From Nematostella vectensis (taxonomy: Eukaryota > Cnidaria > Anthozoa > Actiniaria > Edwardsiidae): DNA of 64,000 bases. A model generated the notes under the pieces. It did not search any database, was not told the origin of the DNA, and worked only from the letters and a program-made list of their open reading frames with translations. Below, piece by piece: positions 62,981 to 64,000 of the stretch. The stretch covers positions 62,001 to 126,000 of the forward strand of contig NC_064047.1 in the NCBI RefSeq assembly GCF_932526225.1, written 5' to 3'. The translations under genes were made by a program, and so were the position numbers. Within the stretch, counting starts at the first letter, position 1; the number at the start of each line of letters is the position of its first letter.

Positions 62981-64000
62981 AATCCAGCAAGCTTATTTTG
63001 CAAACTCACTTTTTTTATTTTTTTTGCGCAAAACCAATCAGGATTAAGGGGGTCAAGCACAAAGAAAGAAAACGAATAAAAAAAAAGCCCATTGGCCTGG
63101 GATCGAACCCGGTCTGAAGAACAAAACGGAAACCATACATACGGATTACCCAATCGGTATGGCAGCACAAGGCTTTTACTGAAGGCTGTAAAGAACCCGA
63201 AGGCCCCAAGCACCGATATTTCCGAGCGAATATGCTGTACAACACTCTTGCAAGGTTATCCCAACCCGAGCATTAATGGGGAGGACAATAACCAGGATCC
63301 CAGGCCCGTAATACGGTTACGCCACGCACAGCTCGCCGAGATTGTGGATGACAAAAAATAGAGGTCTATTTGGGCGTCTTGGGTCCCTTGGGGACTCGCC
63401 ATGCGCACGAGCGCATCTCTTTCATTGTGTACATGACATCAAATTAGCAAAGAAAAAAGACGCTGTTTTGGTATCATGTGAAAAGCATAAAATAAATAGA
63501 AATAAAGACGTAAGGGGGGAGAATATTGACATATTCATATTAGAATATTGACAAAATCCGCAATATTGTCTACGCTGACTAAGTAAAGCTGTATTTTACT
63601 TTAAAGGGGCAGCAGCATAGTACTGCGCATGTCTGGAGTCAGTGTTTATTGTAGGCTTTTAAGTGTCTACAAACAGTTGAACTTTTTAAAAGCTGTCAAT
63701 ACCTTATTAAATAATATGCAATATTATATTGAAAACTATGTTAATTGACAGTTTGTGGTAATTTTTTTTTGTTTTGTTTAAAGTCTTCCACATGTACCAA
63801 AAGCTCATAAGTCAGTATTAGAATTTCACTGAATTCCATTGTGTCAGGGCTCTAGAGCTATTGCAAATCTCTTAAACATGACACTCCCCCTTTGTTTTAT
63901 TTTTAGTTTTGTTCTATTATTATTATTATTTTCTTTTTTAGAGGGGGAGGGGAATTCAGCTAAAAATAGCCAAGGGTCAATTCAAGCAACTAGTACAAAA
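62981..64000 (+). repeat. Array unit 33 (short form), cut by the window end
   Basis: Only the first 1020 bp are present. B box 63099-63109. It goes from CCCCCTTT straight into GTTTTATTTTTAG near 63893, so it is of the short form. CCCGAGCATT and GCACGAGCGC are shared with unit 20. Confidence 0.95.

Larger units (their letters stand above)
1..64000 (+). repeat. Tandem array of ~1.95-2.0 kb units (32 complete + 1 partial)
   Basis: The same sequence recurs from base 1 to the end without interruption, all in one orientation. I placed unit boundaries at each recurrence of the 'aatccagcaagc' motif (AATCTAGC in units 11, 12 and 15). Unit lengths run from 1942 to 2006 bp. Copies differ by scattered substitutions, homopolymer or microsatellite length changes and one 51-53 bp indel. 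No unique DNA or intact gene separates units. Both window edges are inside the array. The phase chosen is arbitrary. I do not recognise it as rDNA, 5S, histone or snRNA repeats. The best description is a macrosatellite-like array of unknown family. Confidence 0.98.

Noticed and set aside
1-64000. CRISPR array, prophage or bacterial operon
   Set aside because: The repeat is ~2 kb with no spacer, and there are no bacterial genes or ribosome-binding-site patterns.
1-64000. rDNA, 5S, histone, spliced-leader or U-snRNA gene repeats
   Set aside because: I looked for the conserved cores of these RNAs and for histone reading frames in one unit on both strands and saw none.
1-64000. Whole array as an assembly duplication artefact
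   Set aside because: Units differ by many linked variants, lengths and mosaics, which a simple copy error would not create. Exact copy number still cannot be trusted without long reads.

Overview
The window is a single head-to-tail tandem array with no recognisable protein-coding gene. One AT-rich, non-coding unit of about 1.95-2.0 kb repeats 32 complete times, plus a partial 33rd copy (62981-64000). All copies are in the same orientation and there is no unique sequence between them. Both edges of the window lie inside the array, so its true extent is unknown. The content suggests a eukaryotic nuclear genome, probably animal: a macrosatellite-like array, a TTAA-flanked piggyBac-type non-autonomous element, a tRNA-like Pol III B-box segment with a T-run, and AT-rich sequence with microsatellites. 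I cannot name the species or a known repeat family.

Layout of one unit (coordinates for unit 1): a short AT-rich lead-in with a 12-bp palindrome and a CCAAT motif (1-100); a CpG-richer block (107-445) with a minus-strand tRNA-like segment (107-183), an 11-bp inverted repeat pair (114-124 / 316-326) and a cluster of hairpins (376-436); an AT-rich stretch with AATATTGACA repeats (446-619); a possible second DNA element starting TTTAAAGG (620-909); two microsatellites; a piggyBac-type element with TTAA on both sides (1282-1398); and a 3' block with two pyrimidine tracts and AATAAA motifs (1480-1949).

The array has visible substructure. Units 1-15 are of the short form (about 1942-1953 bp). Units 17, 19, 21, 23, 25 and 27-32 carry an extra 51-53 bp (about 1996-2006 bp). 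Units 18, 20, 22, 24, 26 and partial 33 are short. Units 17-27 therefore alternate long and short, which gives a dimer of about 3.95 kb. Linked variants show further higher-order periods: 5-6 with 7-8; 9-12 with 13-16; 28-29 with 31-32; and the 18/19 junction with the 29/30 junction about 21.8 kb away. Units 15 and 16 are chimeras of two unit types. Unit 16 also has a non-allelic breakpoint with a 21-bp duplication. This pattern fits unequal crossing-over and conversion.

All short open reading frames recur because the DNA recurs. Between copies they are broken by stops and frameshifts, so I do not call any as a gene. The most testable function is Pol III transcription from the tRNA-like segment on the minus strand. 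The rest reads as a satellite unit that captured transposon fragments before it was amplified.
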